Assembly (NCBI GenBank): GCA_021292105.1
Contig: CM037870.1
Coordinates: forward strand, 9,459,558 to 9,523,557
Direction of reading: 5' to 3'
DNA: 64,000 nucleotides
From: Anadara kagoshimensis
Taxonomy: Eukaryota; Mollusca; Bivalvia; Arcoida; Arcidae
The notes under the pieces are model-generated. The model saw only the letters and a program-made list of their open reading frames with translations. It searched no databases and was not told the DNA's origin. Of this stretch, positions 23,438 through 34,488 are shown piece by piece; the stretch's first letter is position 1; each line of letters starts with the position of its first letter. The position numbers were made by a program, and so were the translations under genes.

Positions 23438-25086
23438 GTGAGTTTCAGACATGGCGGTATAAGACACCATTTTATTCATCTCCCTAACAAAATCAGATTT
23501 TCGTTTTAATGCACATTTCAGACCTTTAACAAACGTCATTTTAGCAAAGATTGTATAATGTGTATATTTGTCACTATTTCCCTACAAACATAGTCTGATT
23601 CTTTGTGTCGTTTATGCTAAAGCATTGCGTTCAGATCAGAAAATTGTTTAAAGACATCCTAACTATAGCACGAGATTAAAATAGATAAACGGGATCAGTA
23701 CTAGTTGGTTCAAAGCTTCGTTAGCATATTAAGTTAGTTAACTAAAATTTGTATATCGTGCATTAGACCATCTTAGAACTAACCACCTCGATATAAGTGA
23801 ACGAATTGTGACTCCTCCACTCCAATCTGAAATGGTCCCGGTTTCACAATAATTCCTTACCTAAGATTTTCCTTAACTTAAATCTGGTAAATTTGATACT
23901 GTGATAATTTTGTTAATTTTTAAGATATTCAGGAACTTAATGTGTCTTTTTGAAAATCATTTAAATCTTATAACAGTTATAATTCATTTTTTCGAAACTT
24001 TTATTTGTAATACCATAAAATGTTGACAAATTTACCAGAAAATCTTAATTAAGGACCGATTGTGAAACCGAGACGTAGGCATGGCAATATAAGTGTAATT
24101 ATCAATAGAACAAGATAAGTTATCTTTATGATTTTGAGATGATGTTTTACCGACTTTATCCTTTAAAATTAGCAAATCACATTTTTGAAAAAAAATTGCC
24201 CAAATCATTAGGGTAGAAAGAAAATTGGGTAAGTATTACACTGTATTTTGATATACATATGTGTGTACTTTTCGATCCATCATTCTATTGCCTTTGGAAT
24301 TCGGTCTGGTTCATTATAATTTATCTTCCGTGCAGAAAGTGTAAAAGTTAATTTCAATGTGTTTTATATACTTTGATTTACCGGAAAACTTGGCAGAACC
24401 TTTTTATGTTCAATTATACAAACATGCTTTCAAAAAGAATCTTCAAATGAAACTATTTCTTTTAGATTTGTAATTAAAATTAATATATGACGTTATTTTC
24501 AAGTGTGCGAAATCGGTTTATACTGAACTCAAATCCTTACCAATTACTCTGTTAAAAAGTCTGTTTTACAGGGTTGTCTTTGGTATTTTTAACCTGTTTC
24601 AAGAGGTCTTTGACTTAGATTTTAAGCGATCTCAATTCCAGGAATGTGTTCTTTGAAATATGCATGAAAAGAAGAAGCTCTTCACGCTCCCAAAATTAAA
24701 TTAAAATATAATCTATAGATCTACACGCGATATCATTACAGATATCCCTTACTGAGAACAAGATTTGAGATCGTTTAATGCATTTGGGTTATTGACGTCA
24801 TAACCAAACGTTTATGTCATTTACGACTTTCTGACCTTGAACCCCTCTTTTTAGATGTAGGGACGATGTTGCCAACCAGCTGATTGAACCAGGGATAGCT
24901 CGGCTTTTACACCACCTTTTTGTTAAATTAACATGTTTTTTCTTGATTGGAATCAATATGACTATTGAAAGTTGTCGAAAATTACTGGTTATCAAACAGT
25001 TGTCTTATGCAATTTCTCAATTTAACCATGAATTAAACCTTAATATCCAGTTGTCCAATACAGTAATGACCTATATTCCCATAATA

Positions 25087-25271
25087 TTACTGTCCAACTT
25101 GCCTTAAAAGTCACCTCTATATAAGGACTACCTGTTTATAAAGACCAGTAAAATTATATTCCAATTGTTCTTTATTCACATTATTCGAACCTGTATATAA
25201 AGTCCACCTGCCCATAAAGGCCACTTTTACTGGTTCCCTTGGGTGACCTTTTTAGACAGGTTGAATGTAAC
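25087..25271. mobile_element. Tc1/mariner-like MITE, copy 1
   Basis: Starts TTACTGTCCAACTTGCCTT, contains CACCTCTATATAAGGACTAC and the TTTACTGGTTCCCTTGGG segment, and ends GACAGGTTGAATGTA. The ends are imperfect inverted repeats, and internal direct repeats of a CACCT-nTATAAAGG type fill the body. No protein is encoded. Confidence 0.75.
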
Positions 25272-25764
25272 TGTTATTTATTTAATGCTACATTTCAATA
25301 ATGCGAAATCATAGCACATGGTAAACTTTGTAATTTATTTTTGACGAAGCAGTATCACTTTTAGTACAGCAATCACTATTGCTATAACTTATTAAAGAGG
25401 GTAAACATGAAGTATTGACAGAAATCCAGTTTGAGTTTATATGTATTGTATATGTATATATTTTAGTATGTACGGTTTTTAGCGAGAATAATAATTTGGA
25501 TATGTTCACGCGGACTTGAATGAGCGTAACATAACGCCCGTGGATTACCGTGTGCACTATGATTGACTTTTCAGACCTGTCCATTACCATCAATTTTCAT
25601 GACTTACACACAGAAATGTGATGTATTATTTACATCTATAAGTAGGCCTTTCTGTGAAAACATTATCTTTCACCATTAATTGTGTTATTAATTAACTGTT
25701 ATGATTTTTCTTAGTACAATGTATATAATACTTTATTTTTGTGACCAGTGTCATTTTATTGAGA

Positions 25765-25990
25765 CCTCATTTGTATTAGTGAGGCCTATAGCCATAGGTT
25801 CGAATCCTTCTGGGGACTGATTCTAGAGTGAGGCAACTTGTCAGTTTTACTTGCCGAAAGTTGTTGGTTCCCCATGACCCCAGACGCTCCTGTTTACTCC
25901 ATAGTAACATATTTACCCCCCTTGTTATAAGTTAAAGAATCTTGTCTGAGGCGTAAAATACCATTATTACAATCCACTTCATCATATAAA
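25765..25990 (+). repeat. SINE, second copy of the 5803-6005 family
   Basis: A B-box-like GGTTCGAATCCTTCTGG is followed by AGGCAACTTGTCAGTTTTAC, then the tail AAAGAATCTTGTCTGAGG and GTAAAATACCATTATTAC. The tail aligns with the SINE at 5803-6005. The A box is poorly preserved. Confidence 0.7.
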
Positions 25991-26618
25991 GATCCTATTC
26001 GAATTGACTAAATTTACAATAAGATCTAGGCGATGTTCAGTGCCACGGTTATATAACTGTAAGACTGCTTTGCTTGCACATTGAACAAACCCATTAATTG
26101 TTTCCTAATTTGATGGCAATATCAGTGCTACAAATATCACTGGTGGAAATTGTCCCAAGTTTAATAATCATTCTTTATGAAAATGAATTAAGCTAATTTT
26201 TTTAAAAATCATTTTTGAAACTCAAAAGGCGAATTCCGACAAAACTAGAATGCATATGTTGTATGCTTGAACTGACCTACTTACAATATGACACCTTAAA
26301 TTCCTGAATATCTTGGAAAAAATTTCAACGATTTTAATTTTGTTAAGATTTAAGTTGAGGAATGATTGTGAAACAGTGTTTGGTGCTAAGACAGTTTTGT
26401 ATAATGTTGCTAACCTGTGTTTTTCATGTAAATCGCATGTTCATCATATAAGAACCGATTTACCTTGCTTCAGGTAAACAAGATGTATATTATTTGTACT
26501 AGTTATCATTGGCTGTGTCAAATCAGAACCACTATTTCTGTTAGACACAGTTTACAAGTAGTTAAGGATCGAACAAATCTATTTTGGCCGAGTGTTCCTG
26601 GACTAGTAACTCCTAAAT

Positions 26619-26791
26619 TACTGCCAAACCTGCCTTCAAGTCCACCTCTGTATAATGACTTTTTGCCAGTCCAATTATATCCACACTGCTCTTAATTGAT
26701 GTTATTTGAAGGTGTGTATAAAGGCCTATTTTCCGTAAATGAAACTTTCACTGGTTTCCTTAGATGACCTTTATAGACGGGTTTGACTGTA
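26619..26791. mobile_element. Tc1/mariner-like MITE, copy 2
   Basis: Starts TTACTGCCAAACCTGCCTTC and ends ATAGACGGGTTTGACTGTA, with the same internal motif order as copies 1 and 3. Terminal inverted repeats are better kept than in copy 1. Confidence 0.78.
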
Positions 26792-27396
26792 TGCTGATCA
26801 AGAACAAAAGTACAGTAGAAGTGTAAATCTCTATTTTGATCGTATGATCTTCTCAAATAATGGTAATTGGATTCGCCGCTGTTCCACGTGACCAACGCCA
26901 ATATTATCGTTTGTGCATGACGTTTCTGAAAACTTTTAACCCACAAATTCTTGGAATAACGTTGTTTTACGTGAAAACATGAACTGACATGATTCAATAT
27001 CCAATGGAAATAGTAGTTATGCACAAACAGGTTTTTTTTTTCTTGTGGTACAGCGGCGAACTCCTTTTTCAAAGTGAGCGTAAACGATGGAGAACCACGA
27101 TGTGAGACACAGACACACAAATACCAGATGAGTGATACAAAATATAACTTTACTGTTAAAATGATAATGATATATATGTCTTATATTTTATATCTCGTAT
27201 CGAGTATCTCTCCACCAGCTACCGGAGAACATTTTTGGTCAAACAGTCTCGGAACATAGACCCGAAGAATTTGTCGATCCTCGGTACGTATAGTAGTACA
27301 AACCTGTCGAATGTTAAACACTAACGATAACGAAAATATGTTGAAGGTCGACCGTCAGGTAGAAAAATGAAATAAATATGGATGGTTAATAATGGT

Positions 27397-27451
27397 CAAT
27401 AATAATAATAATAATAACAACAGTAATAATAATAATAATAACAATAATAAT
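27397..27451. repeat. (AAT)n microsatellite
   Basis: Interrupted AAT trinucleotide run directly abutting the MITE at 27451. Confidence 0.93.
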
Positions 27452-27633
27452 ACAATCTAACCTGCCTTAAAGGCCACCTCTATATAAGGACCACCTGCCT
27501 ATAAAGGCCGGTAGAATTGTATCCCAATTGTTCTTTATTCATATTATTTGAACATGTATATAAAGGTCACCTACCTATAAAGGTCACCTTTACTGGTTCC
27601 CTTGGGTGGCCTTTATAGACAGGTTTGACTGTA
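27451..27633. mobile_element. Tc1/mariner-like MITE, copy 3 (best preserved)
   Basis: Flanked by TA on both sides (27451-27452 and 27632-27633). The left end CAATCTAACCTGCC and the right end GGTTTGACTG are inverted repeats. Body motifs include AAGGCCACCTCTATATAAGG and GGGTGGCCTTTATAGACAGG. TA flanks and CAGT-type ends suggest mobilisation by a Tc1/mariner transposase; that is inference. Confidence 0.82.
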
Positions 27634-28229
27634 ATATAGAAATGTAAGCTGCCGAATATAAAGATCTAGATAACGAGATGACCTGTTTATTGGGACAAAT
27701 TCGTTAGCTTAGTGTTCAACTTTCGACGAGCTTGTACTTTAGTTAGTTATTTATTTGCCTTATAAAGGATATTTCATAATTAACTGTTTGTATATGATGT
27801 ATAAATATCGGTATGAATTGTGTATGTAACAGACTACCTCTGATGACGATACATGTAAAATAATGAACACCCCCTTTATCTTTGTTTTCTAAAATTTAAA
27901 ATTAAATATAAATGTTTATTTTAATTTATTGGATGAAACAATCTGTTGCCATGTTGACAGATTTGATATGAGTTATAATACGTATATAAACTATGTGATG
28001 ATAATCATTGTATTTGATGACTAGAATATTTGCCATGATCATGCATATGACGCGTATTTTTGTAAATAAAACATTTGATACCTCCACTTGTGTCGTTTTT
28101 ATGTGAAAGAAGAAATAATTGTCATTAGATAAAGGATGATTACATCTCTCATCTTTTGCAACAAAGGCATTTTGTCCCTATAGTAACTTCTAGAAAGATC
28201 GGAACAATAATTTTGTGACATTTTAAAGG

Positions 28230-28395
28230 ACTCTGAAAGTTTTTACTTTGTTTTGGAATTATAATTTGGACATGGATGGGAATGTTTGTTTTTATTTTGC
28301 TTTCGAATTGTAAGTTGGACTTGAATTGGTGTGTTTGTTTTTACTTTGTTTTGGGATTATAATTTAGACATGCATTGGTATGTTTGTTTTTTATG
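28230..28395 (-). repeat. Triplicated foldback terminus
   Basis: The terminal segment of the foldback family (TTTACTTTGTTTTGGAATT, then ATAATTTGGACATGGATGGG, then AATGTTTGTTTTTA) occurs three times in tandem with a spacing of roughly 50-60 bp. Confidence 0.75.
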
Positions 28396-29064
28396 TACAT
28401 TATATCAAGATGTGGCCATCCAAAAACTAGTTTGTTTTCGGATTGTATTTTTATACATTTATTATACATTTATTATACATTTTCTGTCCTGTTACATTTC
28501 ATCACACGAAATTTAAATCGCAGTTCCATGCATGTTCTTGACAACAATTAGAACAACCAGGAAAAAATGAAAACATAACGAGTTACCAGATTCAAACATT
28601 ATCAGACAAACGATTGCTTCTTTCTAGTGCGCGTTATTCAATTTGTTTTGCATGACAATGGAAGTTATACCTCTATAAACGCCATTTCTAGACAGTTCAG
28701 TGGTTAAATATCCACATGTGAAAAGTTCAAAATTTGTGTCAATGTGTACAGCAACGCGTCTGTAAATGTTCAAACGGATAGTGAAAAGTAATAGAAATCA
28801 TTTAAGATCACCAAAATTAAATTACACCTGTGTTTCTGTATCATGTATACAGGAAAAAGGTAAGTTTTAGTGCTGATTCTTTGCATACACATAAAACGAT
28901 GATTCAGTTAAAGCTATGATTTGTAGATCCGTTGATGAAATTATAAAAAATCCATGATGTAAACCACGTATTAATAATGCAACGTCAATTCCAAGTGTTT
29001 GTGTTTGCTGTAATCACGTGAATTCCTCTTCAGCAGGTTAAACAGGTTACCAACACCATTATAA

Positions 29065-29290
29065 TTTCACGCCTTTTTTATATTTGACGTCCCATAGTTC
29101 CATTTTCTTTTCACTCAATTTTGATTACACACGTGGCGGGTGTAACTAGCTAAACAGGAGGCGCTTACCCTTCCGGAGCACCTGGCGTAACTTCCCTGAT
29201 GGAAGTGCATTTGTGTAACCTAACTTGCAGGTTTAATACTTTGCTTCTGGATTATGAATCGCACATGGATTAGTATGTTTACAGTACATG
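29065..29290 (-). mobile_element. Foldback element, partial arm (copy A)
   Basis: Contains TTTGACGTCCCATAGTTCC, TTACACACGTGGCGGGTGTA, CTAGCTAAACAGGAGGCGC, TTCCGGAGCACCTGGCG and the ACATGGATTAGTATGTTTAC end. Its left limit coincides with the site of the 1.8-kb insertion in copy B. Confidence 0.9.
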
Positions 29291-29865
29291 TGTACTTACA
29301 TTGTAAGATTTTACATGGTTAATCCAAGCAGCATTACCTATGTCTTACAGATTTGACCATTTTTTATGGGGCAAATTTTGTTTTGTGGTTGAAAACGTAT
29401 CACATAGAAATGATTCATTTAAACCTTACAAGAATGCTTTAAAGTTATTATAGACAAATGCGTCTGTTTTGAAAATATATGTATATATGCAAGTAAACGG
29501 GTTAGCCTGAAAATAAACATTTTTTGAAATTTTGATCTACGTTCGAAATGCTAGAAAAAAAAAAAGACGGGATCCAGAGGAACCTGAACTACAACACTTG
29601 ATATCATTTTATCAATATGGCTGGTTACTGTATTGATTTGTATTTTTCTATCACGTCCACTGTGTGTTGTGATGGGTATTAGGGGATTCAAACGCTTGGT
29701 ATTGCCAAAGCATGATGGAATCTAGATGAAACCAAACTAGACCAATTGAAAGCCGGCATTTGTCTAAATGTTCGTCCTTTACTTGTTTAATTGTGATGTG
29801 CTGTGGGTATTCGTGATATTGATAATTGGTTGTTATAAACACATTATTAATCACATCACAAACAT

Positions 29866-30245
29866 TGAAGAATGAGATGCCACATTCGTTCCTGGATACA
29901 AATATTATAGAACCAACCTAACCGGCATATAGACTGAGAGGCCACATTTGTTCTTGGATACAAATATTTTAGAACCAACCTAACCGTTATATAGACTGAG
30001 AGGCCACATTTGTTCTTGGATACAAATATTTTAGAACCAACCTAACCGTCATATAGACTGAGAGGCCACATTTGTTCTTGGATACAAATATTTTAGAACC
30101 AACCTAACCGTCATATAGACTAGACTGAGAGGCCACATTCGTTCCTAGATACAAATATTTTAGAACCAACCTAACCGTCATATAGAATGAGAGGCCACAT
30201 TCGTTCCTGGATACAAATATTTTAGAACTAACCTATCCGTCATAA
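29866..30245. repeat. 62-bp minisatellite (copy A)
   Basis: About six units of GAGAGGCCACATTTGTTC, TTGGATACAAATATTTTAG and AACCAACCTAACCGTCATA. One junction carries an extra TAGACTAGACT slip near 30120. The same array is at 52045-52400 in copy B. Confidence 0.95.
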
Positions 30246-30554
30246 TGAATTTGTAGTAAGACATTATAACTGATATCCGATAAAGCGTTCCTTTCATCTA
30301 GATGATGGTCTTATCTGCCATCTTGTCTGTAGCTAAACACGGCTCGTACTCAAGCCGAGATGGAACCTGATATAACGCCTTCCCACACAATATGTTTACT
30401 TGAATCATATCGAATTAGCGAATCAATTTCTATCTATTTATTTACATAATTCTTACCAAATTTATAACAATGTGGTATTAAAATTAAAAATGACATTCGA
30501 GAGACGCTTCGTCTATATTTACTTCATCTTTACATATCATACATATATATACAC

Positions 30555-30790
30555 AATAACATACTGGTCCGCGTCCAAATCACAATCCTTTAAACGACTA
30601 AAAAACCTAGAAAACTTGCAATTTATTTAACACGCAACACCAGGAAAATGAGACCGGATGCTTCGGAAAGGTAAACACTTCCTGTATAGCTAGCTACACT
30701 TAACAAATTGAGAATGACAGAAACATATGCCTATGGGACGTCACAAACGTCCAAGATAATCTTGGATACAGAGACTTTATCTAAAAAGCA
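30555..30790 (+). mobile_element. Foldback element, partial arm (copy A)
   Basis: Contains CATACTGGTCCGCGTCCAAA, AAAATGAGACCGGATGCTTC, GTATAGCTAGCTACAC, GGGACGTCACAAACGTCC and CTTGGATACAGAGAC. It is diverged but in the family order. Confidence 0.8.
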
Positions 30791-30976
30791 TGGCGATAAA
30801 TTTTGACATAACTTAAACCTACTTGAAAGAAGTTGAATAATTATTTCAAAATTTTATATTATTCTAAGAAATATACTATTGTCTAAATTTGCTGCTAGTT
30901 ATTTGAAATTCCTCAAAAACTGAGGTATTCTCCCTCATGCAAAGTATTTCCTTAGCTTAATTTGGCAACATATATT

Positions 30977-31082
30977 GGTCCTTTGAGTTTCTTTTCAACA
31001 TCTTGAATAAAGTTTTGGTTTCATAATTTTGGTCCAAGCACTACTGATGAGGAATTGTATTCCGAAACGGCCGTCTAGTGAA
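30977..31082 (+). repeat. Hammerhead-bearing dispersed repeat (copy A)
   Basis: Starts GGTCCTTTGAGTTTC and includes TTTTGGTTTCATAATTTTGG before the ribozyme. It is aligned with 983-1093 and 53132-53238. Confidence 0.82.
31039..31080 (+). ncRNA. Hammerhead self-cleaving ribozyme, type I (copy A)
   Basis: Stem I CACTA (31039-31043) pairs with TAGTG (31076-31080). The core CTGATGA is at 31044-31050, stem II GGAAT/ATTCC with a TGT loop at 31051-31063, and GAA at 31064-31066. Stem III ACGGCCGT is at 31067-31074, and the cleavage residue is C31075. Stem III is fully self-complementary, so it could be two pairs with a GGCC loop or could pair between two RNAs. The outer two stem I pairs present at 1045-1090 are lost here. 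Confidence 0.87.
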
Positions 31083-31159
31083 AGCAAAGTCGTAAAATTT
31101 TGAGAGCACACATTTTTTGTAATATAAAAAAAATCTTTTCGTCTGGAGCCTCGATCTTT

Positions 31160-31202
31160 GGACTTCATTGGGCGTCGAAATTGTCAACGCCTAATGAAGT
31201 CC
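31160..31202. repeat. Perfect-loop hairpin: 16-bp inverted repeat
   Basis: GGACTTCATTGGGCGT (31160-31175) and ACGCCTAATGAAGTCC (31187-31202) are complementary except for one G-T position, around an 11-base loop. A third, direct partial copy (AGACTTCATTATGCGTTGG) follows. The same structure is at 53317-53359 in copy B. Confidence 0.88.
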
Positions 31203-31834
31203 AGACTTCATTATGCGTTGGATTACGAGTTGGCAAATCGATGGTCAAACTGTTGAAATTCTTATAACTGTCACCACGTCATCAAGTGGCTTCAATACAA
31301 GGTATGTGGTATACACTTGTATCATCGTCTTTTGTTTAGATAAGTCCAATCCGTTTCTTGTCGTAAAGAACTATAAATTGCTTAATGGAAGTAATATTCC
31401 ATGCCACAGAACATCACAACTATCCTCATTATTTATATAGTTGTGTTGTGCATTTGTAATATAGTTTTTAGCGTTAGGCGTTTAAGCTAAACAGTAAATG
31501 ACATATATGCTTATATTTAATACAAGTTTGTCAGAGTTATCGCTCTTCCTTTGCAAGAAGTATATAGTAATGGTTTATACAAATATATCGAAGCACTCGG
31601 CATCACTTCCCTGGTGGCAGTTCAAGTGTTTAACTTAATTTGTCAGTTTACTGTAATTTAGATTAATGTGTTTGATTTTTAATTTATAATACCGAAGATT
31701 ACGAGATTTCTTGCAAATTTCGTTTTTTTAATTAAATGTAACTATCAATGACTAGCAACCAGTAGATGTACAGTACCAAATATTAAAGATATCATTTTTG
31801 TATTTCGCTTTTTTTCGTATTTTAACCAAAAGTA

Positions 31835-32970
31835 TACCCGTCCGTGTTCAAATCAAAATCAAAATAAAAACTACCAAATAAAGCACGTGAACTTCCATAG
31901 CTACCTCCTACCTCCTATCTAGTAAGCTACATCGTCTTAGTGTGAGTGAAGAATCAAGGAACTAGGGCTCGTCAAATATATCCAGGTACTTCTGGATAAA
32001 GAGACATCATACTTATCAACAATATTGTGATGAAGATCATGAAACTTTGTGAGGACCTTTATAAGCCTAGGCTTGCAATATCCCTGAGTCAACAATTTAA
32101 GTCGCTTGTTTCGTTACACTTGGTACAAGTGCTACTAAAATTCATTGACTAAAAGGCTCTGCATATAAATACTGTTCCGTGTATATAAAGAAATGAAGGT
32201 ACAGTTTGTGCCAATTGGCGTAATGGTTGTTTGTGGGAAATGGAAAATTAGATTGTCAAACACAACCAATATATTGTTGATCAAGAACTCAAAATTCTGT
32301 TGGTGGTATCGTGGTATCTTTTCTTTCAGTACGTCAAACTTGGCTTTAAAGGCCACCCAAGGGAACCAGTAAAAGTGGCTTTTATTGGCAGGTGGCCGTT
32401 AAATAGAGGTTTAAATATTATGTATTTAGACTTATACCTGAATTATGACGCACACGAAAGGCTACATTTGAACCTTTATGACAAACACGATGACTTAATT
32501 TTTCTATTGTCAACTTTTTTATGCAGCAATATACCTGCTTCTCCTGCTTATGGTGTATTTCTTTCCCAGTTAATACGCTATGGTAGAGCTTGTTACCACT
32601 ACGGGGACTTTGTACAACGAAGCAGGCTGCTTGCAAATAAATTGTTGACTCGGGGATATTGCAAGCCTAGGCTTATCAAGGCCCTCAAAATGTTTTATGG
32701 CCGTCATCACAGTATTGTTGATAAGTTTGATGTCTCTGTGTCTAGGATTGCCTTGGATATATTTGACGTCTCATAGTTCCATGTTCCTTTCACACAATTT
32801 TGATTACAAACGTGGCGGGTGTAGCTAGCTAAACAGGAGGTACTTACCCTTCCGGAGCACCCGGCCTCACTTCCCTGGTGGAAGTTCACGTGTCTTATCT
32901 AACTTGTTAGTTCCAAAGTTTGTACTTTGCTTCTGGATTGTGATTCAGAAATGGATTAGTATGTTTGTTT
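31835..32970. mobile_element. Foldback element with both arms (copy A)
   Basis: The left arm (31835-32130) has GTCCGTGTTCAAATCAAAAT, CACGTGAACTTCCATAGC, TCGTCAAATATATCCAGG and AAGCCTAGGCTTGCAATATC. The right arm on the opposite strand (about 32420-32970) has TATTGCAAGCCTAGGCTTAT, GACGTCTCATAGTTCC, CTAGCTAAACAGGAGGTAC, TTCCGGAGCACCCGGCC and GTATGTTTGTTTTTGAT. A MITE fragment interrupts the centre near 32335-32415. The 158-residue + strand open frame is repeat-derived. Length is about 1.1 kb. Confidence 0.85.
32335..32415 (-). mobile_element. MITE fragment inside the foldback element (copy A)
   Basis: GTCAAACTTGGCTTTAAAGG, CCACCCAAGGGAACCAGT and a GGTGGCCGTTAAATAGAGG segment match one end of the MITE at 27451-27633 in reverse orientation. 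Confidence 0.75.
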
Positions 32971-33469
32971 TTGATGTATAAAGAGCAATTGGAATACAAT
33001 TTTACCGGCCTTTATAAACAGACAGCCCTTATGCAGAGGAGTTTGACTGTATATTTTTTGCATTTCTTATCGGGTTGGGCAGCTGTATCTTACCGTATTA
33101 TGTAGAAAGATTCTTATATATTGCATCTTCATGGGAGGATAATAGAAATGACTTTAATGAAAAAATAACTAAGATAGCATAATGATGTTATATAGCGCAA
33201 TATATTTCGGATACAGTATTCCTTACATTTCAATTAAACTGATAAAATACATGCACAATATACTAATTACATTGAATAAAGTTACACAGGAAAGAGATGT
33301 AACAGAAATAACTAGAGATAGATGTAGTCAAAATACATGGAAGTGACAATTTTTATTGTCGTATATGGTCATTCGTGTTTAAGAAAAAGCTCATAATATA
33401 TTCTTCTTAATATTGTGTTTTTATCTTAAATTAGAATTCGTTTCACTTGAAGACATAAGAAACGCAACT

Positions 33470-34300
33470 ATCTCCATAACAAATCAACTGTTTATACAAA
33501 AAACCTGCTACAGAAACCATTTCTATAAAATGAATCACCTGTCTATACAGGTAAACCTAAAATAACGACCACCTCTATGTAAATACCACCTTTCTAATGA
33601 TTAAGATCATGTCTTTATAAAATATAATCTACTATAGCAACCACCTCTTTATATAGGCCATTGTCTATATAGTAAAATCTACTATAGCAACCACCTCTTT
33701 ATAAAGGATATTGTCTATATAGTAAAATCTGCTATAGCAACCATCTCTTTTGAACGGTCATCTGTCTATATAGTAAATCCTGCTAAAGCAACCACCTCTA
33801 GTTATACGTGCCACCTTCTGTATATTGAAGCTTGCTACAGCAAGCACCCTTATCTCTAAAGTCCACCTGCTTATAAAGTAAAGCCTGATAAAGCAGCCGC
33901 CCTAATTTATAAAGACCATCTGTCTATAAAGTGAAATCTGCTATACCAGGTATATATAAACCACTTATTTATAGAGTAAAACCTGCTTTACCAACCACCC
34001 TATTTGAATAGTGTTTACAATATACTCTACGAAAGCAACCAACCCCAAATCAAGAATATGTGCTTATACATTGAAACCTGCGAAAGCGACCACCTGTATA
34101 TAAAGACCATGTGTCTAAAAAATAAACTTACAATAGTGGAAATCTTTATATAAAGACCATGCGTCTAGAAAGTACCTGTATATAAATACCGAGTGTATAT
34201 ACAGTAAAAGTGGTATAAGCAAACATCTTGATATAAAAACCACCATTTAGTACAGTACCATCTGCTATAGCGACCACCTATCAGACTGGTTGTTAGAGCC
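33470..34300. repeat. 50-bp minisatellite and degenerate flanks (copy A)
   Basis: The core has about three units (near 33610-33775) of AAGGATATTGTCTATATAG, TAAAATCTACTATA and GCAACCACCTCTTTATA. On both sides the same CTATAnAG/ACCACCT motif degenerates over several hundred bp. It lies just beyond the stop codon of the STELLO-like gene, within or next to its 3' UTR. The motif resembles the body of the MITEs near 27.5 kb. Confidence 0.9.
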
Positions 34301-34488
34301 TTTGTATATGCATATGTGAACTAAATATGTTCTTTATATTAAAACCACCAGACATCCAGTGCATTGAATTAATAGTTTTAAGATGCAATGGGTGGTCTTA
34401 ATAAATAGTAATTACCGCATAGTGCTTTGCTGAAACTAAAATATTCTGCACTGTTTTATGTATTGAAATAAACGTAAGTTTATACTAA

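Larger units (their letters stand above)
23438..28744. other. Intergenic region downstream of Wnt9
   Basis: Contains the Wnt9 3' UTR (extent not determined; I did not identify a convincing poly(A) signal), three related MITEs, one SINE, an (AAT)n run and a triplicated foldback end. No exon could be supported. The 142-residue - strand open frame at 26692-27120 overlaps a MITE end and shows no domain. Confidence 0.6.

Noticed and set aside
26692-27120. 142-residue - strand open frame as a gene
   Set aside because: Part of it is the MITE end (the peptide KPVYKGHLRKPVKV comes from that repeat), and the rest has no recognisable domain.
29866-30245. Regularly spaced repeats resembling a CRISPR array
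   Set aside because: Units are contiguous with no unique spacers, and the genome is eukaryotic. The same applies to the 26-, 43-, 50- and 53-bp arrays.
32300-32776. 158-residue + strand open frame (and its copy-B relative)
   Set aside because: It spans a MITE fragment and a foldback arm, and the same peptide stretches recur at other foldback copies in varying frames.
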